Made by a program: the position numbers and the translations under genes | Part shown: one piece after another, positions 33,636 through 42,800 of the stretch | Layout: the number at the start of each line of letters is the position of its first letter | How positions within the stretch are numbered: position 1 is the stretch's first letter | The notes under the pieces: generated by a model | Database searches by the model: none | What the model saw: the letters and a program-made list of their open reading frames with translations, nothing else | What the model was told of the DNA's origin: nothing | Origin: Deltaproteobacteria bacterium | Lineage (GTDB): Bacteria > Myxococcota_A > UBA9160 > UBA4427 | Length of the DNA: 64,000 nucleotides | Reading direction: 5' to 3' | NCBI GenBank assembly: GCA_029261835.1 | Contig: JAJDAO010000073.1 | Location: forward strand, 62,001 to 126,000

Positions 33636-34078
33636 TGGCCGTGAGCTTGAGCGGTCCCCCCCCGGCCGTGCGTGGTTCGCGTGTCGATACTCGTCTGCTC
33701 GCCACCCGTGCGCGGGCACTGCTGCGTGGTGTCGCTCAGGTGCGATCGGAGCTCTCGATCGCCCTCGTCGACGATGCGGAGATCGCCGAGTTGAATCACA
33801 GCTGGCGGGGCAGAGCGCGTCCCACCGACGTGCTGTCCTTTTCGCTGCTGGAGGGGGAGCATCAGCTCCATCGCGGGAATCTACTGGGAGATGTCGTGAT
33901 CAGCGTCGAGACGGCGGTGCGCCAGGCCGCCGCGCGGCACCGCGGTTTGGACGAAGAGGTGGCCCGGTTGCTGATACACGGTCTCCTGCATCTGCTGGGT
34001 CACGACCACCGGCGATCTGCTGAGGCACGCCTGATGCGGAGGGAGGAGCGGCGTCTGTGGCGAGAAGTTCGCTCTTGA
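33635..34078 (+). CDS. ybeY: Endoribonuclease YbeY
   Basis: A 147-residue metalloprotein needed for 16S rRNA 3'-end maturation and ribosome quality control. The zinc site HGLLHLLGHDH is present (about residues 110-120), as is the upstream RPTDVLSFSLLE strand. The ATG overlaps the phoH stop (TGATG), and its 3' end overlaps lnt by 22 bases, preserving the common phoH-ybeY-lnt order (with a corC gene missing). Confidence 0.96.
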   Translation: MAVSLSGPPPAVRGSRVDTRLLATRARALLRGVAQVRSELSIALVDDAEIAELNHSWRGRARPTDVLSFSLLEGEHQLHRGNLLGDVVISVETAVRQAAARHRGLDEEVARLLIHGLLHLLGHDHRRSAEARLMRREERRLWREVRS

Positions 34079-35700
34079 GCGGACGGAGTCGCTGGTGCTG
34101 GCTGCTGTCGTACGCGCTCGTGACGATGCTGTCCTTCCCCCATCCACTGGGTGACGGAGCGCTGGATCTGGGTTTGGTGTTGTCCTGGTTCTCCCCGGCA
34201 CTGCTGCTGCTCGGGCTCACGGGTTTGCCGCCTTTGCGAGCGGCACGATCGGCCTTTCTGGCCTCCTGGCTCGCGCACGCAGGTGTTCTTCACTGGCTCT
34301 ACATCGTCACCGTACGCTACGGCCACGCGCCCGTCGCGGTGGGGCTCCTGGCGCCCCTCGCGCTGGCGATCTACATCGCGTCGTTCAGCGCGCTCTTCGC
34401 TGCGAGCTGGGCCTGGCTACGCGGGCGGGGCGCCGACAGTCCGCTGCTCGCAGCGATGCTGTGGGTCGTCGTCGATCACCTGCGCAGCTTCGTCTTCAGC
34501 GGCTTTCCCTGGGCCACATTGGGCTATGCACAACACCAGAACCGCTTGCTGCTGCCGCTCGTTTCGGTCACCGGGGTCTATGGTCTTTCCTTCATCACGA
34601 CGCTGGCCGGAGCCGCCTGTGCGGGCCTGATGCTCTCGGGGCTCGAGGGTGGGCGGCCTCGGCGCCGCGACTGGCTGGCGCTACTCGCGGTGGCGTTGCT
34701 GCATGGCTTCGGATGGAGCTGGGGGTCGGCAACGGTAGCCACCGGGTCGCGCGAGGTCGTGCGCGTAGCCGCCGTCCAGGCGAACATCGATCAGGACCTG
34801 AAGTGGAGTCCCGAGCACGTCGAGCGAACCTTCGCGATCTACGAAGATCTCTCCCGCCGCGCCGCGCGACAGGGTGCCGAGCTGATCGTCTGGCCCGAGA
34901 GTGCGGTTCCCGCCGCGCTCGAGCTCGATGAGGGGGCCATGAGCCGCTTGTCGCGGCTCGCGCGAGTGACCGGTGCGGCCTATCTGGTCGGTGCGGTCGG
35001 CGTCGAACTCGATCGCGAGGGCCTGCGCATCGCCCGCTACTACGACAGCGCGTTTCCCATCGCCGCCAGCGGTCGTGTGGGCGAGCGCTATGACAAGTCG
35101 CACCTCGTCCCCTTTGGGGAATACGTGCCGCTGCGCGGCCTTCTCGGCCAGCAGCTCGCTGCCGTGGCGAGCGGCATCGCGCCGGCCGACGTTTCCGCCG
35201 GTGAAGCACCCCGGTCCCTCGAGATCCCGCTGAGGGACAGGCGAGTGAAGGTCGCGGTGCCCATCTGCTATGAACTGCTCTTCCCGGATCTGGTCCGTCG
35301 CTTCGCCGACGATGGGGCACGGATGTTCCTCGCGATCACCAACGATGCCTGGTACGGTCGCACGGGGGCTCCATACCAATTCCTGGCGATGACCGCACTG
35401 CGTTCAGCAGAGACCGGTGTGTGGACCGTGCGTGCGGCGAACACGGGGGTCTCCGCCATCATAGATGCCGAGGGTAGGGTTCGGAAGCAAACAGCTCTCT
35501 TCGAGGCGGACTTCGTGGTGGCCGATGTCCCGCTCACGGCGCTGGAAGGCGGTCGGACCTTCTACACTCGGTACGGAGACGTGTTCGTGTGGGTCTGCTG
35601 GTTGGGTTTGACAGTCGCCGCCGTGTCGGCAGGTATTCGGCCGAGCTACGGCGCTACAACAGCGGTCGTACGGGAGATGAAAAGGGGTGTCGATGACTGA
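34057..35700 (+). CDS. lnt: Apolipoprotein N-acyltransferase
   Basis: A 547-residue inner-membrane enzyme that adds the third acyl chain to lipoproteins. Six or more N-terminal TMs (about 10-225) precede a nitrilase-like domain with the Glu-Lys-Cys triad in WPESAVP, YDKSHLVPFGEY and ICYELLFPD. GTG 34057 has a GGAGGGAGG ribosome-binding site inside the end of ybeY. It overlaps the prfB start by eight bases. Mature triacylated lipoproteins feed the Lol system encoded just downstream. Confidence 0.95.
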   Translation: MARSSLLSGRSRWCWLLSYALVTMLSFPHPLGDGALDLGLVLSWFSPALLLLGLTGLPPLRAARSAFLASWLAHAGVLHWLYIVTVRYGHAPVAVGLLAPLALAIYIASFSALFAASWAWLRGRGADSPLLAAMLWVVVDHLRSFVFSGFPWATLGYAQHQNRLLLPLVSVTGVYGLSFITTLAGAACAGLMLSGLEGGRPRRRDWLALLAVALLHGFGWSWGSATVATGSREVVRVAAVQANIDQDLKWSPEHVERTFAIYEDLSRRAARQGAELIVWPESAVPAALELDEGAMSRLSRLARVTGAAYLVGAVGVELDREGLRIARYYDSAFPIAASGRVGERYDKSHLVPFGEYVPLRGLLGQQLAAVASGIAPADVSAGEAPRSLEIPLRDRRVKVAVPICYELLFPDLVRRFADDGARMFLAITNDAWYGRTGAPYQFLAMTALRSAETGVWTVRAANTGVSAIIDAEGRVRKQTALFEADFVVADVPLTALEGGRTFYTRYGDVFVWVCWLGLTVAAVSAGIRPSYGATTAVVREMKRGVDD

Positions 35701-36839
35701 GAGCAAGACGTCGCTGTCGCTGGATTCCGGCGAGCTCCACGAGCGATTGCGCAGGCTGCGCGACCGCTTCGTAGAGTTCAGGGGGCGTCTTTGACCTGGC
35801 TGGCTTGAGGGCACGCTACGAGGAGCTGGAGAATGAGATGGCCCGCCCCGATCTCTGGAACGATCGGGAGAGGGCAGAGAGGATCTCGCGCGCCAAGAGT
35901 TCTCTCGAGAGCGAGCTCCGTCTCTATGACGGGCTCGCGTCCGCTCTGGACGATGCGGATGTGCTGCTCGAGCTGGCCGACGAGGCCGACGACGACGAGA
36001 CCCTTCGTGAGGCGGCGGAGAACTTCGACGAGATCGATCGTGAGCTGGAGGACGCCGAGCTGCGGCAGCTGCTCGGTGGCGAGCACGACAAGGCCGACGT
36101 GATCGTATCGATCAACTCGGGCGCCGGCGGCACCGACGCCTGCGATTGGGCCGAGATGTTGCTGCGAATGTACCTGCGCTGGGCCGAACGGCGGGGCTTT
36201 CGCTCGGAGATCATCGATCTTCAGCCCGGCGAAGAGGCGGGTATCCGCAGTGCGACCCTGGCCATCGCGGGGGACTACGCGTATGGCTATCTCAACTCCG
36301 AGCAGGGGGTTCACCGATTGGTCCGAATCTCGCCATTCGATTCGCAGTCCCGTCGCCACACGGCCTTCGCCAGTGTGACGGCGGTGCCGGAGATCGATGA
36401 CGATGTTGTGGTCGAGCTCGACGAGGCCGACCTGCGGATTGACACCTATCGCTCGAGTGGTGCCGGCGGCCAGCATGTCAACAAGACCGATTCGGCCGTG
36501 CGCCTCACCCATATTCCGAGTGGTATCGTCGTGCAGTGTCAGAACGAGCGCTCACAGCACAAGAACAAGGCCACCGCCATGAAGGTTCTGCGTGCGCAGC
36601 TCTTCGAGCGTTCGCGCAGGGAGAAGGAAGCGAAGCTGGTCGAGCTCACGGGAGAGAAGCGCGAAATCGGCTTTGGCAGTCAGATCCGTTCGTATACCCT
36701 GCACCCGCAACAGCGCGTCAAGGATCACCGCACGGATATCGAGGTGGGCAACGTGACAGCTGTGCTCGACGGCGATCTCGACGTATTCATCCGGGGCACC
36801 TTGCTCGAACTGTCAGCCATGGCGCGGGGTGGCGCGTGA
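35693..36839 (+). CDS. prfB: Peptide chain release factor 2 (programmed +1 frameshift)
   Basis: RF2 terminates translation at UAA/UGA. A short first frame (ATG 35693 to TGA 35792-35794, 33 sense codons) must shift +1 at CTT-TGA to join the main frame, giving 381 residues. The main frame carries the RF2 stop-recognition SPF ([13 protein letters not shown]) and the catalytic GGQ ([20 protein letters not shown]). The first frame starts inside the last codons of lnt. The arrangement equals the E. coli autoregulatory circuit: low RF2 stalls at UGA and favours the shift. Confidence 0.95.
35780..35795 (+). promoter_or_regulatory. RF2 programmed +1 frameshift signal
   Basis: AGGGGG (35780-35785, internal Shine-Dalgarno), a 3-base spacer, then CTT TGA C (35789-35795). 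Layout and spacing are identical to the canonical prfB site (AGGGGG-N3-CUU-UGA-C). The shift skips one T and continues GAC CTG GCT. Confidence 0.95.
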
Positions 36840-36928
36840 GTCAAAACGAAGCGGTATGGGCGCTGTTCGATGAGCGGAGAGTCTCCATCTCCTGCGCGCC
36901 CGCGGCGGCCGGCGGAATGAGTCACTGA
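36836..36928 (+). CDS. Possible 30-residue coupling peptide between prfB and lolC/E
   Basis: A 30-codon frame starts at GTG 36836, overlapping the prfB stop as GTGA, and ends at TGA 36926-36928, overlapping the lolC/E ATG as TGATG. It contains one Cys and several charged residues and resembles no family I know. The double overlap exactly fills the 88-base gap, which suggests translational coupling rather than a functional product. Confidence 0.35.
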   Translation: MSQNEAVWALFDERRVSISCAPAAAGGMSH

Positions 36929-38922
36929 TGCAGACACTAGCGGGTGTCTGGGCCGGCATCGGTGCTCTGGGCGGCAGTGTGGCGCTCTTCTTCATCGTGT
37001 CGCTGGCGTTCGGCATCATCGCGCTCACGGTCCTCTATCTCGGATCTGCCGTGGTGGTGCTCGACCGCTTCGCCCGGGTTGTGCGGCGGCCACTCTGGGC
37101 GGGGATATCGGGCCTGCTGATGGCCGTGATCGCAGCCCTGACGAGGCTGCGGGAGACGGCGCCGGAGCTCTCCGTCGCGTCGTGGAGCGTCTGGCTCGAT
37201 CACTTCTGGCCCCTTCTGGGGTGGTGGGTGATCTGGACCGTTCTGGCGATGGGCATCGTTGCCGTTGCTCTGCGCTGGTTCTCCGCCGAACGGCTGGGCG
37301 GCGTCGTGCTGGTGTGTCTCGGGCTCGCGGCAGCGCTCATCGTCGGTGCCTCCAGCTCGCTGATGTTGGCGCTGCTGCTGCCGCTGTCGATCGGGATTGT
37401 GTGCGGCGCGATCGCGCTGTCGCGGCGTCGTAAGGGGCGTGCCTCAGCTGGCGCTCTGGAGCGCGGGTTGCATTGGCTCGCGCTGGCGGTCGTGCCGGGC
37501 ATCGCACTGGTGCTCGTGCCACAGGTCGCCGAATGGTCCGTGCCGTTGGCGGGTTTCGGGCTGCTGCTGCTGGGACTGCTCGTGGCGCTTGGCCTGGTGC
37601 CCTTGGCAGCGGCCGGCTTCATGGACATGCGGGGCTCGGCGGAGTGGTTCATCGCGGTACGGTATCTGGTCGCGAAACGCAGGCAGGTATTCATATCGGC
37701 GATCACGGCAATCTGCGTGGTTGGTATCGCGGCTGGTGTCTGGCTGATCATCGTCGTGCTCTCCGTCATGAATGGCTTCGAGCAGACCTGGCGGGAGGAA
37801 ATACTCGGAAATCGCGCGCACTTCACGGTGCACAACGGCACGGGCCCCTTCTCGGACTATGAAGCGGTACTGGCGCGTGTGCGCGCCACTCCCGGGGTGG
37901 TCGGTGCTACACCGTTTCTCGATGCTGACGGGATGGTTCGGGGACGGGCCGGTGAGATCTATAGCGTTCGCGTGCGGGGCGTCGACCAGGGCAGTGTGGG
38001 CGATGTGACGAGCCTGCGAGATGACATCATCGCCGGCTCCCTGGATGCGCTGGGGACGAACGAGGACACTCGGTTCGCTCCCGATGCGCTGGACGAGCCC
38101 TCCGAACCGGGCATTGTGGTCGGCAATCAACTGGCCTCGGCACTGGCGTTGGAAGTCGGAGACGACCTGTTGCTGATCTCTCCCTTCGGCGGGCCCCCCA
38201 CCCCACTCGGCCCGGCGCCGAGGCTGAAGCGGTTTCGCGTGGCTGGCATCTTCAAGTCCAGCTTCTACCAATACGATGAAGTGTATACGTACGTCAGCCT
38301 CGAAGCCGCTCAGGAGTTCCGCCGCTCTGGGTCCGCGATCGACGGCATCGAGGGGCTTACCACGGACTACTATCGTTCGCGCAGGGTGGGGCGCGCAGTG
38401 GCGGATGAGCTCGGGTATCCCTTCTACACGCGGGACTGGAAAGACTACTTTCCGGCCTTCTTCCAGGCGCTCAAGACCGAGCGGGTGATGATGTTCCTGC
38501 TGCTGACGATGATCATGGTGGTGGCGGCCTTCGTGATCGTCGCGACCCTCATCATGATGATCATGGAGAAATCGAGCGACATCGCGATCTTGAAGGCCAT
38601 GGGGGCCGAGGATTCACTGATCGAACGGATCTTCGCGTTGGAGGGGACCTTGATCGGCCTGGTCGGGACGCTCCTGGGTGTCGTTGCGGGAATCGCCGTC
38701 ACGCGGCGCCTGAGCTGGATCCAGGATCAAATCGAGACCATTACGGGCATCGATACGCTGCCCGCGAGCGTCTACCAGTTCTCGACGTTGCCCTCCCGCG
38801 TGGATCCGTTGCAGGTGGGGGTGGTCGTGTTGATCGCGATGGTGTTGTCCCTGGGTGCCACTCTCCTCCCGAGCCGCCAGGGTGCGCGGCTCGATCCCGC
38901 GGAGGGGCTGCGTCATGAGTGA
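36928..38922 (+). CDS. Lipoprotein-releasing ABC permease LolC/LolE with long N-terminal membrane extension
   Basis: A 664-residue protein. Residues ~239-664 are a standard LolC/E core: first TM after AEWFIAVRYLVAKRRQVFISAIT, a periplasmic domain, then three TMs with FVIVATLIMMIMEKSSDIAILKAMGA and a C-terminal RLDPAEGLRHE. Residues 1-238 add about six hydrophobic helices not present in the ~400-residue family. LolCDE extracts mature lipoproteins from the inner membrane for LolA. Only one permease gene is seen, so a homodimer is likely. lolD overlaps by eight bases. Confidence 0.85.
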   Translation: MQTLAGVWAGIGALGGSVALFFIVSLAFGIIALTVLYLGSAVVVLDRFARVVRRPLWAGISGLLMAVIAALTRLRETAPELSVASWSVWLDHFWPLLGWWVIWTVLAMGIVAVALRWFSAERLGGVVLVCLGLAAALIVGASSSLMLALLLPLSIGIVCGAIALSRRRKGRASAGALERGLHWLALAVVPGIALVLVPQVAEWSVPLAGFGLLLLGLLVALGLVPLAAAGFMDMRGSAEWFIAVRYLVAKRRQVFISAITAICVVGIAAGVWLIIVVLSVMNGFEQTWREEILGNRAHFTVHNGTGPFSDYEAVLARVRATPGVVGATPFLDADGMVRGRAGEIYSVRVRGVDQGSVGDVTSLRDDIIAGSLDALGTNEDTRFAPDALDEPSEPGIVVGNQLASALALEVGDDLLLISPFGGPPTPLGPAPRLKRFRVAGIFKSSFYQYDEVYTYVSLEAAQEFRRSGSAIDGIEGLTTDYYRSRRVGRAVADELGYPFYTRDWKDYFPAFFQALKTERVMMFLLLTMIMVVAAFVIVATLIMMIMEKSSDIAILKAMGAEDSLIERIFALEGTLIGLVGTLLGVVAGIAVTRRLSWIQDQIETITGIDTLPASVYQFSTLPSRVDPLQVGVVVLIAMVLSLGATLLPSRQGARLDPAEGLRHE

Positions 38923-39640
38923 GGGGCCGGCCATGGCCGCACGCGAGGAGCTCATCCGGATCGAGGGGCTTCGCAAGAACTTCGAGACAGGAGAGGCGAC
39001 GATCGAAGTATTGAAGGGTGTCGACCTTACGCTGTGTCGGGGAGATCGCGTTGCCATCGTGGGGCAGTCGGGCGTCGGGAAGTCGACATTGCTCCACATC
39101 CTCGGGACGCTGGATCACCCGACCGCGGGCAGTGTTCGCTTTCGCGGCGAGGAAGTCTTCTCACGCAGCTCGGCCGAGCTGGCGCAGCTGCGCAATCGGT
39201 TCTTGGGCTTCGTCTTTCAGTTTCACCATCTCTTGCCCGAATTCAGTGCTCTCGAGAACGTCATGATGCCCGGACTGCTGCAGTCCATCGAGGCCGACGA
39301 GATGCGCGACCGGGCAGCCCGCGTTCTGGGCGAGGTGGGGCTGTCGCACCGGCTGGGGCACGCCGTGGGCAAGCTCTCCGGCGGTGAGCGGCAGCGTGTC
39401 GCGGTGGCGCGCGCGCTCGTGCTCGAGCCGGCCGTGGTACTGGCCGACGAGCCGACCGGCAATCTGGACCCGAGCACCGGTGAGCAGGTGGCGGAGCTCC
39501 TCTTCGAGATGAACCGCAGGCAGGGAACGACCCTCGTGGTGGTGACCCACAGCGCCCGCATGGCAGACAAGCTGGGGCGTACGCTCGTGATGGTCGATGG
39601 ACGACTCGTGGCCGGGGAGCACGGTCCCAGCTTGCTGTGA
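38915..39640 (+). CDS. lolD: Lipoprotein-releasing ABC transporter ATPase LolD
   Basis: A 241-residue ATPase that powers LolC/E. Walker A is VGQSGVGKST (about residues 47-56), the Q-loop VFQFHHLLPEFSALENVMMP is MacB/LolD-like, the signature is LSGGERQR, Walker B is VVLADEPTGNLD and the H-loop VVVTHS. ATG 38915 overlaps the permease gene end; a second ATG at 38933 is possible. Confidence 0.94.
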   Translation: MSEGPAMAAREELIRIEGLRKNFETGEATIEVLKGVDLTLCRGDRVAIVGQSGVGKSTLLHILGTLDHPTAGSVRFRGEEVFSRSSAELAQLRNRFLGFVFQFHHLLPEFSALENVMMPGLLQSIEADEMRDRAARVLGEVGLSHRLGHAVGKLSGGERQRVAVARALVLEPAVVLADEPTGNLDPSTGEQVAELLFEMNRRQGTTLVVVTHSARMADKLGRTLVMVDGRLVAGEHGPSLL

Positions 39641-39759
39641 AGCGCCGCGGACGAATCTCGTTGGACACCGTTCGAGCGGTGGCAGTTGCCTCCGCCAGCA
39701 TGCCGCGGTCAGCGCCATAAGCCACCGACATTGAATATAAAATGCGCTTGTAGTCGGGC

Positions 39760-39788
39760 TTGTCAGGTGGCGGTGCCACGACTAGACT
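39760..39788 (+). promoter_or_regulatory. Candidate sigma70 promoter of bamA, with palindromic spacer
   Basis: TTGTCA (39760-39765), a 17-base spacer and TAGACT (39783-39788). The spacer contains the perfect inverted repeat GTGGC-GGT-GCCAC (39767-39779), a possible operator. AT-rich DNA lies just upstream (39731-39745). The leader to the preferred bamA start would be ~105 bases. The 259-base lolD-bamA gap holds no gene that I can recognise. Confidence 0.55.
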
Positions 39789-39899
39789 CGTGCCCGCTCT
39801 CAGGGGGCTGGGGGCCATCCGCACGGCTCGCCGATGCCAGGCTGGCATTCGAACCAGCGCCCGGATTCGCTCGGCATCGTGTTCGCCCGGAGGAAGCAT

Positions 39900-42800
39900 T
39901 TGCGCTCGCATCTCCGAGCCGGAGCACGAACAGCGGCACTCGCACGCCGGGCAATCGTTGCGTTGGCGGCGCTGCTCCTCGCTGGCGCGGCGCTGGCGCT
40001 AGACGACCCGTCCTCAGAAGGACCCACCGCGGCCGCCGCGCGCGGCGAAAGCACTGACGCCGGTGAGCCCGCGGGCTCCGATCTCGTGCTGGTGGCCGTT
40101 CTGCCCTTTCGAGTGCACAGCGCCAAGCCACTCGAACACCTGGCCGAATCAATGCCCGAGCTACTGGCCACGCGCCTGGCCGCCACTGGCAAGCTCGAGG
40201 TCGTGGAGGGCGAGGCGCTGCTGGAGGTCATGCCGGAGGGCCCGCCGCTCGAGCTCTCGGATCGCCAACTGCGGGAATTGGCCAAGCGTCTGCACGCGGT
40301 CGCCGTGGTCGCGGGAAGCGTCACAGAGCTCGCCGGGCGCTTCAGCTTGGACGTGCGAATTACGCCGGCCGAGCCCGCATCGCGCAGCCACACGTTGGTG
40401 TTTACCGCCGAGAGCGACGGCGAGCTCGTCGGCCGCCTGGGAGAACTCTCCGAGCAGGTGACCGCCGTCATCTCCGGAGACGATTCCAGCCGCATCGTCG
40501 GCCTGAATATCGTCGGAGCCGGCGAGCTGGAAGCGGAGCTGCGGTCGCTGATCACCTCTCAGGCAGGCATGCCGTACGATCCGCTCGATGTGAAGGCGGA
40601 TCGCGATCGCATCGAAGCCCACGATCGGGTCGCACGTCTCTCGGTGGATATGGAGCGCAAGGCCGGGGGGATCGTGCTCACCTTCTCCGTCGTGCGCTCG
40701 GAGATGATCCTGGGCCAGGGCGCGTTGGCTCGATCCGGCGAGGTGGTGGCCGAGATCGCGATTCGCGGCAATCGAAGGATCGAGGCGGACGCCATTCGCA
40801 CGCGCATCCGGACCCAGGTGGGCGAGCCGCTCGGCCGTGCCAAGCTGGCACGGGACGTCCGCGAGGTGCACTCGCTCGGATTCTTCCAGAACGTCTACGT
40901 CTTCGCCGAGGGTCGCGAGGATGGATTGTTATTGATCTTCGACGTGGAAGAGAATCCGGTGATTCGCCAGATCGCCATCTTGGGCAACGACAGCCTGGAC
41001 GTGGACAAGATCACGGATGTCCTCACCCTGACCACCGGCTCGAGCCTCGACCACCCGCTCCTGCACGAGAATACGGAGCGAATCCGACAGCTCTATCGCG
41101 CGGAAGGCTACTTCCTCGCCGAGGTCGGCTTCGAGCTGGAGCAGCCCGCAGAAGGGTCGGTCACGGTGAACTTCGAGGTGACCGAGAATGAGAAGCTCAA
41201 GCTGAGAACGATCACGTTCGAGGGCAACGAGGCGTTCTCGGACAAGCAGATCCTGGGCGACTTCGCCACCAAGCGTCGGCGTTTCTGGTCCTGGGCGACG
41301 AGCTGGTTCGACCGATCCGGCACCTACTCCGAGCCGATCTTCGGGCACGACCTCAGCGAGCTGCAGAACAAGTACAGGGATGCTGGCCATTTGCAGATGG
41401 AGATCGGAGAGCCGAAAGTCGACGCCAACGAAGAAGGTCTCTTCGTCGAAGTCGAGATCAACGAGGGGCCGAGGTTCACGGTCGGCGAGATCGACGTCTC
41501 GGGCGACGAGACGGTCGATCTGGTTGCTCTGCGAAAGAAGCTGAGGCTGTCGAAGGGCGACATCTTCAATCGTTCTTTTCTGACCAAGGACGTCGAGGCT
41601 CTGGAACGGCACTACACAGATCGCGGTTTCTTTCTCGCCAGTGTGCAACCCGCCACCCGCATCTCCCAGGACGAGCGCACGGTGGATGTGCAGTTCGTCG
41701 TCGAGAAGGGGCCGCTCTACTTCGTTCGCAACATCAACATTTCGGGCAATACCCGGACCATCGATCCCGTGATCCGGCGTGAGATGAATGTGGTCGAGGG
41801 ACAGCTCTACTCCGCGCGCGGCATCGCGCTGAGTACGGGGCGCATTCGACGTTTGGGTTACTTCGAAGACGTGAGCTTCGAGCCGCAGCCCGCGGACGAT
41901 CCCTCGCAACTCGACTTGAACGTGAATGTGGTCGAGCGACCGACAGGGTCCTTCAGCTTCGGCGCTGGCTATTCTTCACAGGACAAGCTCGTCTTCACCG
42001 CGTCGCTGTCGCAGTCGAATCTCTTCGGTCGCGGTTACTTCGTAAACGCGACGGTCGACATCGGTGGACAGACGAGCCGGTACTTCCTCTCGCTCTCCGA
42101 TCCCTACTTCCTCGGCAGCACCTTCAGTCTGGCGGGCACTCTATTTCTCACGGATGTGTCGTTCGATACTTTCGAGCAGCATCAACGTGGTTTCAACTTC
42201 TCGCTGGGGCACGCGCTCTCCGAGAGCAACGATGCCAGGGGGTCTGTTCACTACAGCTGGGCCAGTCGCGAGATTCGACAGCCCACCGGTGTCAACGCGG
42301 CTGCTCCGATCTTCAGGGAGATCCTGCAGGGCAACGAGAGCAGCAGCATCCTCGGGATTTCGGTCACGCGTGACACGCGCAACGACCGCTTCGCCGCGAC
42401 TCGGGGCACCAACATGGGAAGCACGCTCGAGTACTCGGGGCTGGGTGGTTTCGCGAAGTTCCTGCGCGCCGAGATGCGTTTCGCCTGGTATCTCGGAGCG
42501 CCGAGCTGGATGATCGATCGCTCGACGTTCGTGCTCAGCACACGCCTCGGCTATGCGCAGCCCTTCAACGATATCGGCGATTGGCAGCTCCTGGTCGAGG
42601 GGTCGACGCTGTGCGACGACCCGAGCAAGTGCGTGAACGTGGCCCGTCTCGACCAGATCGACACCGACCTGAGGCTGCCGCTGACCGAGCGCTATTTCTT
42701 GGGGGGCATCGGCAATTTCCAGCTGCGCGGCTATCGCGCTCGTTCGGTCGGGCCGCGCAGGGCGATCCTGCAGCGAACCGGGATCACGGGGGAAGGCAAC

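Noticed and set aside
35805-36839. prfB as a single frame starting at TTG 35805
   Set aside because: The upstream short frame with an exact RF2 frameshift signal explains the gene better and restores the normal RF2 length.
39825-39880. TTCGAAC/TTCGAAT within a short stem upstream of bamA, tRNA-like
   Set aside because: The arms pair only with an 8-base loop and there is no acceptor or anticodon stem on either strand. It is taken as chance.
39834-39899. Longer bamA start at ATG 39834
   Set aside because: It lacks a ribosome-binding site and would put 22 non-signal residues before the signal peptide, while TTG 39900 has GGAGG at good spacing.
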